DNA of 43,801 nt from an uncultured Bacilli bacterium (GTDB lineage Bacteria > Bacillota_I > Bacilli_A > RFN20 > CAG-449), in NCBI GenBank assembly GCA_944332225.1, contig CALVJO010000012.1, forward strand, positions 1 through 43,801, written 5' to 3'. The translations under genes were made by a program, and so were the position numbers. The notes under the pieces were generated by a model. It was not told the DNA's origin. It did no database searches and worked only from the letters and a program-made list of their open reading frames with translations. This document shows positions 1 to 7,655 of this stretch, piece by piece (the first letter of the stretch is position 1; each line of letters starts with the position of its first letter).

Positions 1-4
1 GACC

Positions 5-24
5 TTTTTTCCAAATGGAAAAAA
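5..24. repeat. Short inverted repeat at the left edge
   Basis: Arms TTTTTTCC (5-12) and GGAAAAAA (17-24) form a perfect 8-bp inverted repeat with a 4-nt loop. It lies about 100 nt beyond the stop of the minus-strand operon that ends at 126 and could be a weak terminator for it, but it has few G/C pairs. The rest of 1-125 shows no gene. Confidence 0.35.
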
Positions 25-125
25 TTAATCCCTTAATTATTTTAATTTTATATTTGACTAATGTTATCAAATTTTATTACGTAACTTGTAGGAAAATTAA
101 CAAATTAATAATAATTTGACATATT

Positions 126-1121
126 TTAAACTTTAGCTTTTTTGCATTCTGTTAAAACTATGTCTATATCTTTGTCAGCTTCAGAAATAGTATCTTCTAA
201 TATAACGTTATCTAAAGAACTTCTAATCTCTTCTTGGAGAGAATATTCTTTGTATAAATACTTTCTAGTTAGTATTCCAATTCTTAAGGTTAATAATGCA
301 TTAGCCGCGCCTTGAGTTAAGCTTTTAGCTATCTCATTAACTCCAGGAATGATATTTAAGGCTCCTTTTACTAATTTATTGATCCCATTTATCACAATGT
401 CTTCAAGATGGAGACTTTGTAAAGTATAGGCAATTAAAGCGTTACGCATCACTTTAATTATTAATTTTGCTAATTGAGGATAGGTAGGATGATAACCGCA
501 TCTAACGACAATTTGCATTATTAAACGAATGTTTATAATAATCGTGGTGAAGGCATCAAAGTTATTATTTTGACTTATCGCTGTAGCGAGCAAAGTTTCA
601 GAAGCTCTTTGAATAGTTAATTTAGTAATATCTTTTTTAATTTCATCATCATAAATGCTTTTTAAGGTATCAGATAATGTTTCTTGATCTTTTTTTAAGG
701 CTTCTCTAAGTTTATTTTTAGATTCCTCAGATACATTTTTATTTACTGAAATAATGTTTTTAGCGACTTTTTTTAATTTTCGATAATTAATTTTATTAAG
801 CTTACTTTTATTGCTTTTTGATATATCTAAGGAGAAACAAGGTGTCAAAAGAGCCTGCATCACAGGCTTAATAATAAAGATGATTAATAAAATGATGATT
901 ATAGCTAAGCTTAAATAACCAGCATGAGGATGGAAAGAATAAAAGAATTGATAGATGCTGATGATCGAGGCAATTAAAAATATGATGATGATAACACTTG
1001 AAGCGATGAAAAGATACTTAAAAAACTTTTTATTGCTTTTTTTGATTATTTTTTCTTCGCTGAAATCATCAATATTTCTATTATTCTCGATTTTTGAAGG
1101 TAACGATTTATTCTTTTTCAT
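126..1121 (-). CDS. DUF697 / YcjF-like (UPF0283) membrane protein
   Basis: 331 residues. A charged, lysine-rich N-terminus precedes two adjacent hydrophobic helices (about 33-60 and 69-92), then a long soluble region. Residues about 165-295 match the DUF697/YcjF pattern: an AISQ... NIRLIMQIV segment, a RCGYHPTYPQ turn, then amphipathic helices ending in LTLRIGILTRKY. In Escherichia coli the related YcjF is encoded beside the Psp envelope-stress genes; its biochemical role is unclear. Here it is the last gene of a three-gene minus-strand operon, 8 bp after the epimerase gene. Membrane location is visible; a stress or GTPase-associated role is inference from the family. Confidence 0.75.
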   Translation of the reverse strand: MKKNKSLPSKIENNRNIDDFSEEKIIKKSNKKFFKYLFIASSVIIIIFLIASIISIYQFFYSFHPHAGYLSLAIIIILLIIFIIKPVMQALLTPCFSLDISKSNKSKLNKINYRKLKKVAKNIISVNKNVSEESKNKLREALKKDQETLSDTLKSIYDDEIKKDITKLTIQRASETLLATAISQNNNFDAFTTIIINIRLIMQIVVRCGYHPTYPQLAKLIIKVMRNALIAYTLQSLHLEDIVINGINKLVKGALNIIPGVNEIAKSLTQGAANALLTLRIGILTRKYLYKEYSLQEEIRSSLDNVILEDTISEADKDIDIVLTECKKAKV

Positions 1122-1129
1122 CTCTTAAA

Positions 1130-2149
1130 TTAACTAAATTTATATTTTACAAATGAGGTGTAAGTTTCATTAGGACGTAATATGATATCGTTTAAATCAA
1201 AATTAGGTGTGATAGTTTCAAATGTGATACCATTATTCATCTCTTCAATTGAATTAACTAAATTATATTCTTTAGTTGGGAAGTTATCAGAATAGCAAAC
1301 AACGGCTTTTGAAGAGGTATAAACTGTTAATTTACGTTTAGTCTCTGGATCATAAAGGCTCGCGGCAGGTTTATTTTTATTAACTTCATTTAATAAGAAT
1401 ATATGATCTAAACCATGAGTTGGACCATCTAAAAGGACTTTGGATGTGACGCTTTCTCTTAATTCTTTTCCATCTCTAAAATCTAATAAATCAGATACAT
1501 TATCAAAACCTTGAATGATTAAATGATCATCAAAACGAGCAACTTTATTCGCATTTATAGTTAAGATTTGATTGTAGATAGATTCTTTCCCTCCATTTAA
1601 ATTGAAGTAGATGTGGCTAGTCATATTCATTAATGTAGGTTTATCTACTTTAGCATAGAATTTAACATTTAATTCATTTTTGTTTTCATAGATTGTATAG
1701 ACGACTTTAATCTTTCCGTTTCCAGGGAATCCTCCATCCATATCTTTTTTATCTAAGGTAAAGATTAAATCTACTTTTTTATCAGTTAAATTGATTTGAT
1801 AAGCATAAAATTTATTTCCAAATGAAGCTGAACCGGAATGAAGAGTGTTCTCATGCTCATTTTTATCAAAATGATAGGTAACTCCATCGATATTAGCTTC
1901 CGCGTTTTTAATTCTAATCGCGACAGGACCAATGGCCTTACCGTAATTATTAGATGAGCTAATAAAAGAGTTAATATCTTTTAACGCGCAGGTGACAATT
2001 CCAATATTTCCTTTTTTGTCTTTATAGGAAATAGAATAGACAGCCGCGCCGTAATCGACAAACGATACTGAGAATTTCTTTTCATTAGTAATGGTTATTA
2101 ATTTAACTTCACCTTTAATCGTGTTTACTTTTTCAACATTAATGTTCAT
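1130..2149 (-). CDS. galM: Aldose 1-epimerase (mutarotase)
   Basis: 339 residues, close to the usual 340-350 of the GalM family, which interconverts alpha and beta anomers of sugars such as galactose and glucose in the cytoplasm. Seen in the sequence: NTLHSG (His104) corresponding to the family's first active-site histidine, TSHIYFNLNGG (His179) corresponding to the N-H-x-YFNLxG general-acid motif, GLDHIF substrate-binding Asp region, and GITFET near residue 311 with the catalytic Glu. It sits 4 bp downstream of the coiled-coil gene and 8 bp upstream of the DUF697 gene, so the three are probably cotranscribed. No other galactose genes are adjacent, so the physiological sugar cannot be told. 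Confidence 0.92.
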   Translation of the reverse strand: MNINVEKVNTIKGEVKLITITNEKKFSVSFVDYGAAVYSISYKDKKGNIGIVTCALKDINSFISSSNNYGKAIGPVAIRIKNAEANIDGVTYHFDKNEHENTLHSGSASFGNKFYAYQINLTDKKVDLIFTLDKKDMDGGFPGNGKIKVVYTIYENKNELNVKFYAKVDKPTLMNMTSHIYFNLNGGKESIYNQILTINANKVARFDDHLIIQGFDNVSDLLDFRDGKELRESVTSKVLLDGPTHGLDHIFLLNEVNKNKPAASLYDPETKRKLTVYTSSKAVVCYSDNFPTKEYNLVNSIEEMNNGITFETITPNFDLNDIILRPNETYTSFVKYKFS

Positions 2150-2153
2150 TTAA

Positions 2154-2855
2154 TTACCTCTTTTCATATTTAATCACTGCGTTTTCAAAATCTCCTAATG
2201 TAGAAATTTGATCTTTTGAAACGTGATATTCTTTATATACTTTCTTTAATGTATCTTGGTTTTGTAAAACTGTTTGCATCGTATCATAATGATGGGCTTC
2301 GTTTTCTAATCTTAAGATATTGTTTTCAATAACTTTCATATCTTCAAAGTAACGAATTCTCATAGTTGAATCTTTTTCTTGCAATGCAGTTTTAGTAACC
2401 TTATCAAGCTGCTCTTTTAATTTTTTGATCTCTCCATACGCGCATTCTCTAAGCTTGATAATTAAGAATAAACCTTCTTCAAACTTTCGATATGATTCAT
2501 CTAGTAGAGGAGACTTTCCAGTTTTTCGATCTTCTAAAAAGCCTTTTATTCTATTGAGAGATAAGGTTATTCCATAGGTGGTACCCTTTTGAATCAACTC
2601 TTGGCAATCTAATAATGCAGTTTTAATTAATTCAGTTAGAAAATAGATATCATCAAGGTCATACTCTGAGAAAGATTGAAATCTAATAGATTTATAATCT
2701 AAGTCTAAATCAAGGCTATTCAAAGTTTCTTTAGCGATATCATCATCTATTCCTTTTAATTCTTTTTTGATTTCTTTTTGAAGAAGAATCAATTCTTGAT
2801 TGATTTTTTTAATGTCAGAAATTGTTTTATGATCTTTATTTTTTTTCTTAAACAT
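2154..2855 (-). CDS. Predicted cytoplasmic coiled-coil protein, function unknown
   Basis: 233 residues, highly charged, almost entirely helical, with no signal peptide or membrane segment. Long Glu/Lys-rich stretches at about 14-45 and 125-205 look like coiled coil. It starts with a lysine-rich MFKKKNKD segment. A GAGGA ribosome binding site lies 6 nt before the ATG at 2855, so it is the first gene of the operon with galM and the DUF697 gene. I do not recognise the family. Its length, helical make-up and linkage to a YcjF-like gene recall PspA/ESCRT-III-like or XpaC-like proteins, but no signature of either is visible, so this is only a suggestion. Confidence 0.7.
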   Translation of the reverse strand: MFKKKNKDHKTISDIKKINQELILLQKEIKKELKGIDDDIAKETLNSLDLDLDYKSIRFQSFSEYDLDDIYFLTELIKTALLDCQELIQKGTTYGITLSLNRIKGFLEDRKTGKSPLLDESYRKFEEGLFLIIKLRECAYGEIKKLKEQLDKVTKTALQEKDSTMRIRYFEDMKVIENNILRLENEAHHYDTMQTVLQNQDTLKKVYKEYHVSKDQISTLGDFENAVIKYEKR

Positions 2856-2969
2856 AGTTATTCCTCAAAGATATATTAACATAATAATTCTAGATTTAGT
2901 AAATAATGTGCTAATGATTAATTATATTTTTTTGATAAATTAGGAGTGAGAATTAAATATTTTACAAAG

Positions 2970-2984
2970 TGATAATCATAATAA
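2970..2984. promoter_or_regulatory. Possible Fur-family (Fur/PerR/Zur) box
   Basis: TGATAATCATAATAA fits the Fur-family 7-1-7 consensus TGATAATNATTATCA at 12 of 15 positions. It lies in the 284-bp gap between the divergent coiled-coil operon (start 2855) and the cadC-like gene (start 3140). The gap is very AT-rich, so chance matches are easy. Apart from this and the cadC operator/promoter I see no gene in 2856-3139. Confidence 0.25.
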
Positions 2985-3088
2985 TTAATATAACAAAGAA
3001 GATAATTCTATCATTTCAAGGTATTAAATAAATTTATTCAATTAGCAAAAAATTATTTACTAAAAAAATCTAAAAGAATAAAATTAAT

Positions 3089-3137
3089 ATGTAAATATGA
3101 ACAAGCGTTCATATAATAAAATAACAATCAAGGAGGA
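3089..3137 (+). promoter_or_regulatory. CadC/SmtB-type operator with promoter and RBS
   Basis: A perfect inverted repeat, ATATGAAC (3095-3102) and GTTCATAT (3107-3114) with a 4-nt centre, is the canonical operator of ArsR/SmtB zinc and cadmium sensors. It overlaps a perfect TATAAT -10 box at 3112-3117; a weak -35 (ATGTAA) lies 17 bp upstream at 3089-3094. An AAGGAGGA ribosome binding site at 3130-3137 precedes the ATG at 3140. The overlap implies that apo-repressor blocks RNA polymerase and metal releases it. Confidence 0.88.
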
Positions 3138-3139
3138 AT

Positions 3140-3481
3140 ATGGATAATTTAAATCAAGAACGTGAGCATCTCTCAGTAATCGATCGATATTGTGAAAATT
3201 GTAATGAAGAGACAATTTTAAAGATGGCCAATATTTTAAAAATACTTGGTGAACCATCAAGAATGAAGATAGTTTTAGCCTTATCATATGGAGAACTATG
3301 CGTAGATCATATTGTAAAATGCGTTAATTTATCTCAATCATCGGTATCTCACCAACTTAGAATCTTAAAAGATAATCAAATTATTAAATTCAGAAAGGAA
3401 AAGCAAAATGTAATCTATTATCTATATGATGACCACATCATGGAAATCATCAATTTAGTTAGAGAGCATGTAGAAGAATAG
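3140..3481 (+). CDS. cadC: ArsR/SmtB-family metal-sensing repressor, CadC-like
   Basis: 113 residues. The winged-helix recognition region is about 63-78 (NLSQSSVSHQLRILKD). The C-terminal helix holds D97-x-H99-x10-H110-x2-E113, exactly the spacing of the alpha-5 zinc-binding site, with the same D/H/H/E set as Staphylococcus CadC. The alpha-3 box is ELCVDH: the first cysteine of the CadC ELCVCD box is kept (C54) but the second is Asp. Two N-terminal cysteines (C18, C21) could still contribute a soft-metal site. It heads an operon with the P-type ATPase and is probably autoregulated through the operator at 3095-3114. The altered alpha-3 site suggests Zn may be the main inducer; that is inference. 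Confidence 0.93.
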   Translation: MDNLNQEREHLSVIDRYCENCNEETILKMANILKILGEPSRMKIVLALSYGELCVDHIVKCVNLSQSSVSHQLRILKDNQIIKFRKEKQNVIYYLYDDHIMEIINLVREHVEE

Positions 3482-3490
3482 GTGTATTTT

Positions 3491-5809
3491 ATGAAAGAAA
3501 AGATAAAAATTGAAGGTTTAGATTGCCCTTCCTGCGGCGAGGAATTAAAAGAAACATTATTAAAAGAAGATAATGTTAAATCATGCGAAGTATCTTTCAT
3601 GCATCAAACAATAATAATTGATTATGATGGATCTAGAGATAATATTGATAAAATTATCACCTCGTTTGATGGAGGTTCAATCTGCTTGATTGAAGATTCT
3701 CAAAATTTTGAAAAAGTTATTATTAAAATTAAAAACTTAGATTGTCCGGCATGCGGAGAAGAACTCAATGATGAGATTTTAAAAATAGACGGAATTAAAG
3801 ATTCTAAGGTAGTTTTTTTATCTCAAACAATCGTCCTTACAGGTAACAAAACAGGAATTGAAAAAGCTAAAGAAACAATCTCTAACTTTGAAGATGTAGA
3901 GATTATTGAAGATAAGAAAAAACAAGCTAAATCTATTTATAAGCAGATAATGGCTTTTTTAGGTGATAATAAGGTTTTAGCCATCATTTTAGGGGTAACT
4001 TTCTTGATTATAGGAGTTATCTTAAATTATAAATTAGAAGAAAATTTAATCTTTTTATCCTATATAGCCTTTATTTTATCGTTCTTGATCGCAGGTTTTG
4101 AAGTTATATTAAAGACTATCTCTAATGTAAGTAAAGGCCATATATTCGATGAAAACTTCTTGATGACAATCGCGGCTATTGGAGCCATCGCGATTGGTTA
4201 TTATGAAGAGGCAGCTTTCGTTATGATCTTCTATCAATTAGGTGAATATTTTCAATCTCGCGCGGTGGAGGCCTCTAGAAAAGATATTAAATCTTTGATG
4301 GAATTAAAAGTAGATATAGCCCATTTAATAAACGGTGAAACGATTATTGATACTGACCCTAAAGAAGTAGAAGTTGGACAAACTATCTTAGTTAAAAATG
4401 GAGAAAAAGTACCTTTAGATGGAGTTATTGTCGAAGGAGAATCTTCTTTTGACACGAAATCATTAACCGGAGAAGGATTATATCGAGATTTAAAGATTAA
4501 TGATAACGTGATGGCTTCATATATAAATAAAGGTTCAGTAGTTAAAGTAAAAGTTGAAAAAGCTTATGAAGATTCGTCTCTAAGTAAGATTTTATCCTTG
4601 ATTGAAGATAATCAGGAAAAGAAATCTAAACCAGAAAAATTTATCACAAAATTCTCTAAATATTATACCCCGATAGTTTGTTCTTTAGCCTTGATATTAG
4701 GGCTTATCGTCCCTCTTATCGTATCTTTAGTTCAAGGAGGAAACTACGCTCAAAATTATCAAGATTATCTTTATCGCGCGATGTCTTTATTAGTCATATC
4801 TTGCCCATGCGCGTTGATTATCTCGGTTCCTTTAACCTACTTTAATTCTTTAGGAGTAGCGTCTAAAAATGGAATCTTAATTAAAGGTGCCACCGTGCTT
4901 GATAGTCTTGAACAATGTAAAACATACGCTTTTGATAAGACAGGAACTTTAACTAAAGGAGAGTTTGAAATAATTAATACTAATCTAGATGATGAGCAAT
5001 TAAAGTTAATTGCCTCTTTAGAAAAGAATTCTTCGCATCCTTTAGCTAAAACATTTAATAAATATCAGGGTAATTATGAATTTAATGATGTTGAAGAGAT
5101 TTCCGGAAAAGGAATTAAAGGTATTTATCAAGGAGATACTTATCTAGTTGGTAATGAAAAATTGATGGAAACGATTCCTTCCTTTAATAAAAAAGAATCG
5201 ATATCGACAGTATTATATTTTGCTAAAAATAATGAGTATTTAGGATATGTAGAAATCGATGATTCTTTAAAAGCTGAAGCGAGAGACGCCCTTGAAGAAT
5301 TAAGAAAGATGAAAATTGAAAACATCGTTATGCTTTCAGGAGATAATGTAGCAAGAGCTAAGGTGATCGCTGAATATTTAAAACTAGATGATTATAAAGG
5401 AAACTTGCTTCCAGAAGATAAGCTTTTAGAAGCTGAAAAACTGATGGAACATAATCACGTTTTATATGTTGGAGATGGAATTAATGACGCCGCGGTCATG
5501 TCAACTTGCACGGTTTCAGCTTCAATGGGTAAACTTGGATCAGATGCTGCAAGGGAAGCTTCCGACATCGTCTTAGTTTCTGATAACTTATATTCTTTAG
5601 TGATTGAAAAAAGGATTGCTCATAAAAATAGAGAGATAGTTTTAGAAAATATCATCGGTTCGATAGTTATTAAAGTTATATTGATGATTTTAGGAGTGAT
5701 CGGAATCTTACCTTTGGGAGTCGCTGTATTAGGTGATGTAGGGGTGATGCTCCTCGCGGTATGTAATTCCTTAAGAATGAGATTAATTAAAAATAAATAT
5801 AATTATTGA
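3491..5809 (+). CDS. cadA: P1B-type ATPase, zinc/cadmium/lead exporter
   Basis: 772 residues from the ATG at 3491, chosen because AGGTG lies 6 nt upstream; a GTG at 3482 would add three residues. It exports Zn2+/Cd2+/Pb2+ across the membrane using ATP. Two N-terminal heavy-metal-associated domains carry CPSC (C12, C15) and CPAC (C85, C88). Then come membrane helices, SLTGEG (actuator), the CPC metal-translocation motif (about 438-440), DKTGTLT with the phosphorylated Asp (about 482), SSHPLAK, and GDGINDAA. GDVGVMLLAVCNSLR in the last helices keeps the Asp typical of ZntA/CadA rather than copper pumps. Cotranscribed with the cadC-like repressor (9 bp gap) and acpS. Confidence 0.95.
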   Translation: MKEKIKIEGLDCPSCGEELKETLLKEDNVKSCEVSFMHQTIIIDYDGSRDNIDKIITSFDGGSICLIEDSQNFEKVIIKIKNLDCPACGEELNDEILKIDGIKDSKVVFLSQTIVLTGNKTGIEKAKETISNFEDVEIIEDKKKQAKSIYKQIMAFLGDNKVLAIILGVTFLIIGVILNYKLEENLIFLSYIAFILSFLIAGFEVILKTISNVSKGHIFDENFLMTIAAIGAIAIGYYEEAAFVMIFYQLGEYFQSRAVEASRKDIKSLMELKVDIAHLINGETIIDTDPKEVEVGQTILVKNGEKVPLDGVIVEGESSFDTKSLTGEGLYRDLKINDNVMASYINKGSVVKVKVEKAYEDSSLSKILSLIEDNQEKKSKPEKFITKFSKYYTPIVCSLALILGLIVPLIVSLVQGGNYAQNYQDYLYRAMSLLVISCPCALIISVPLTYFNSLGVASKNGILIKGATVLDSLEQCKTYAFDKTGTLTKGEFEIINTNLDDEQLKLIASLEKNSSHPLAKTFNKYQGNYEFNDVEEISGKGIKGIYQGDTYLVGNEKLMETIPSFNKKESISTVLYFAKNNEYLGYVEIDDSLKAEARDALEELRKMKIENIVMLSGDNVARAKVIAEYLKLDDYKGNLLPEDKLLEAEKLMEHNHVLYVGDGINDAAVMSTCTVSASMGKLGSDAAREASDIVLVSDNLYSLVIEKRIAHKNREIVLENIIGSIVIKVILMILGVIGILPLGVAVLGDVGVMLLAVCNSLRMRLIKNKYNY

Positions 5810-5816
5810 GGTTCAT

Positions 5817-6128
5817 ATGAGCGTTGGAGTCGATTTAGTTAGAATTTCTCGATTTGAAAATAAATCTGATCATTTTATTAAAAGAATCTTAGGGTCAGAA
5901 GAGTATAAAGAATATTTATCTATCGATGATAATAAAAAACCCACTTATCTTGCTTCAAGATTTGCTTTTAAAGAAGCTTACTTTAAGCTAAGTGGAGATA
6001 TACGATACTTATCTTATCAGATGTTAAATGATTGTAAGGGTAAACCTTATTGTTTAGAAGATTCATCCATTCAAGTTTCTCTTTCCCATGAGGATGATTA
6101 TTTAATTGTAATAGCCATTAAGATGTAA
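5817..6128 (+). CDS. acpS: Holo-[acyl-carrier-protein] synthase
   Basis: 103 residues, shorter than the usual about 120. AcpS moves the 4'-phosphopantetheine arm of coenzyme A onto acyl carrier protein. Visible motifs: N-terminal GVDLVRISRFE (Mg-binding D6 region), ASRFAFKEAYFK (Glu53 and Lys of the KEA motif), and the C-terminal VSLSHEDDYLIVIAI strand pair with its His. GAGG lies just upstream of the ATG, 7 bp after the cadA stop, so this housekeeping gene appears to ride on the metal-inducible operon; an additional internal promoter is possible. It abuts the convergent tetR gene with no gap. Confidence 0.92.
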   Translation: MSVGVDLVRISRFENKSDHFIKRILGSEEYKEYLSIDDNKKPTYLASRFAFKEAYFKLSGDIRYLSYQMLNDCKGKPYCLEDSSIQVSLSHEDDYLIVIAIKM

Positions 6129-6701
6129 TTACTTTAAAAATGAATCAAGGTTAAAGGTGATTCCGTTACGGATTATAACTTCAAGACGTTTAGTTAATTC
6201 TTCGATAGTTACTCCGTGAGGATCGCCTTTCCATCCTGCTAAGGCTGAAAAGAAACCGGAAATTAAAAATTTAATTGAAAAGAATGATGGTCGACAATCT
6301 CTAGAGGATATTTCCTCTAGTTTTTGATAGAAATATAAAGTCAGTCGATTTTCAATCTCCGCGGTTAAGGCTCTAGAAAAAGTAGAATTATAGAATAAAG
6401 ACGATACCATCTCATCGTGAATTAAGACATTTGACGCGCGGTAGATTAATAATCTAGGACAATTAATATAGTCTTTAATTGTATTATCATCAAAAGCTTT
6501 AATGAAGGAATTATAAACATCATCGACGATATCTAAAATCACGTCTTCAACCGTCCTGTAATGAATATAGAAGGTATTACGGTTAATCTTACAAGTCTTG
6601 GTGATCTCAGTTACTGATAAATCTTTAAACTTATCGGTTTTTAATTTTTCAATCACCGCGTCTTTGATTTTCTTCTTAGTTTGTTTGGTTCGACGGTCCA
6701 T
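6129..6701 (-). CDS. TetR-family transcriptional regulator
   Basis: 190 residues. The N-terminal 60 residues form a TetR helix-turn-helix (TKKKIKDAVIEKL ... FKDLSVTEITKTCKINRNTFYIHY). The C-terminal half is a helical ligand-binding region of the type in DhaS-like Firmicutes regulators; no ligand can be inferred. It is the third gene of an operon with two CobW-family GTPases (1 bp gap), so it probably regulates that operon; the inverted repeat at 8737-8763 in the operon leader is a candidate operator. Its stop codon directly abuts that of the convergent acpS gene. Confidence 0.88.
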   Translation of the reverse strand: MDRRTKQTKKKIKDAVIEKLKTDKFKDLSVTEITKTCKINRNTFYIHYRTVEDVILDIVDDVYNSFIKAFDDNTIKDYINCPRLLIYRASNVLIHDEMVSSLFYNSTFSRALTAEIENRLTLYFYQKLEEISSRDCRPSFFSIKFLISGFFSALAGWKGDPHGVTIEELTKRLEVIIRNGITFNLDSFLK

Positions 6702-6702
6702 A

Positions 6703-7653
6703 TTAATATCCTCCCTTGGTTAAATCTAAGATAGGGTCTTTTATCTCATCAATCACTTTAATTGAATCAACGATTAAGACAATTTCATCTTCATTATATT
6801 CTTCGTTAAATTCAACGGTGATTTTAGCGACTATATTAGCCCAGGAATCATGTTTTAAATCAATCCCATGCTTGTTTCTTGCCACGAAACCATAGAATTG
6901 CATATCGTTTGAACAGCAAGATATTACTTTTCTACCGATTATGAACTCATCGTCTTTTAATCCTTTGGTAATTACTACCCATCCATTAAATGAGACAACT
7001 TTATTTAAATAATCGTCACGGGAATCAAAGGTATCGATATAGAAAGTACCAAAATCTTCATCTTTGATATTGATTATCTTATCATCTAAAGAGTAAGGAA
7101 GAACTTTTCTAAAAGCATCCATAAGATAATTACCATCCTCATCGATTAAACAATACATGCATGTAGAATTAACTAATCTTAAAGAGGCTTGAAAGAAATC
7201 TAATGATTCTCGGCTCTTTAATTTAGTAAAACAGACGATATCAGAAGTCTTGATGACATCGACAAATTTTTGACGCATGTTTTGAAAGTAAATAGGAAAG
7301 GTAACTCCATCGATCAAGGTGATAATTTGAGCAATTTGAAAATAGTTAGGGAATTCAATTTTAGTCATGTCAAACATGAAATTCATCTCAATTACTATTC
7401 TAGAAGGATCATAATCTTCGACAGCCTCTTTTAAATTCTCTAAAGAGAACTCTTTTTGAGAAGAAAAAGTGATTTTATCGACATTATAACGTTCTAAAGT
7501 TATTGAAGAAATTTCTTCCTCACCTTCTTCAAGAGCAATATAAAGAGTTCTTCCTTTTTGAAAGAAATTATCTTTGGTGATGGTGGATTCAATAAATGAG
7601 GTCTTGCCCGCGTCTAGAAAACCGTTGATTATAAAAACTGGGATATTTTCCAT
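6703..7653 (-). CDS. CobW-like P-loop GTPase fused to a YcgQ/DUF1980-like C-terminal domain
   Basis: 316 residues. The N-terminal half is a divergent COG0523 GTPase: Walker A GFLDAGKTS (11-19) is intact, but the ENEFG switch is replaced by ALEEGEEE, the GCICC metal motif is absent, EPSG is replaced by EMNF, and the (S/N)KxD base-recognition motif reads TKLK. Residues about 200-305 resemble the C-terminal domain of the YcgQ/TIGR03943 family, with YLNKVVSFNGWVV, FIIGRKVISCCSND (vicinal Cys246-247) and YGFVARN. In bacilli YcgQ/YcgR are permease-like proteins linked to zinc limitation. The gene lies 2 bp after the canonical CobW gene, so it may work with it in metal handling. The fusion is seen; the function is inference. 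Confidence 0.78.
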   Translation of the reverse strand: MENIPVFIINGFLDAGKTSFIESTITKDNFFQKGRTLYIALEEGEEEISSITLERYNVDKITFSSQKEFSLENLKEAVEDYDPSRIVIEMNFMFDMTKIEFPNYFQIAQIITLIDGVTFPIYFQNMRQKFVDVIKTSDIVCFTKLKSRESLDFFQASLRLVNSTCMYCLIDEDGNYLMDAFRKVLPYSLDDKIINIKDEDFGTFYIDTFDSRDDYLNKVVSFNGWVVITKGLKDDEFIIGRKVISCCSNDMQFYGFVARNKHGIDLKHDSWANIVAKITVEFNEEYNEDEIVLIVDSIKVIDEIKDPILDLTKGGY

Positions 7654-7655
7654 AA

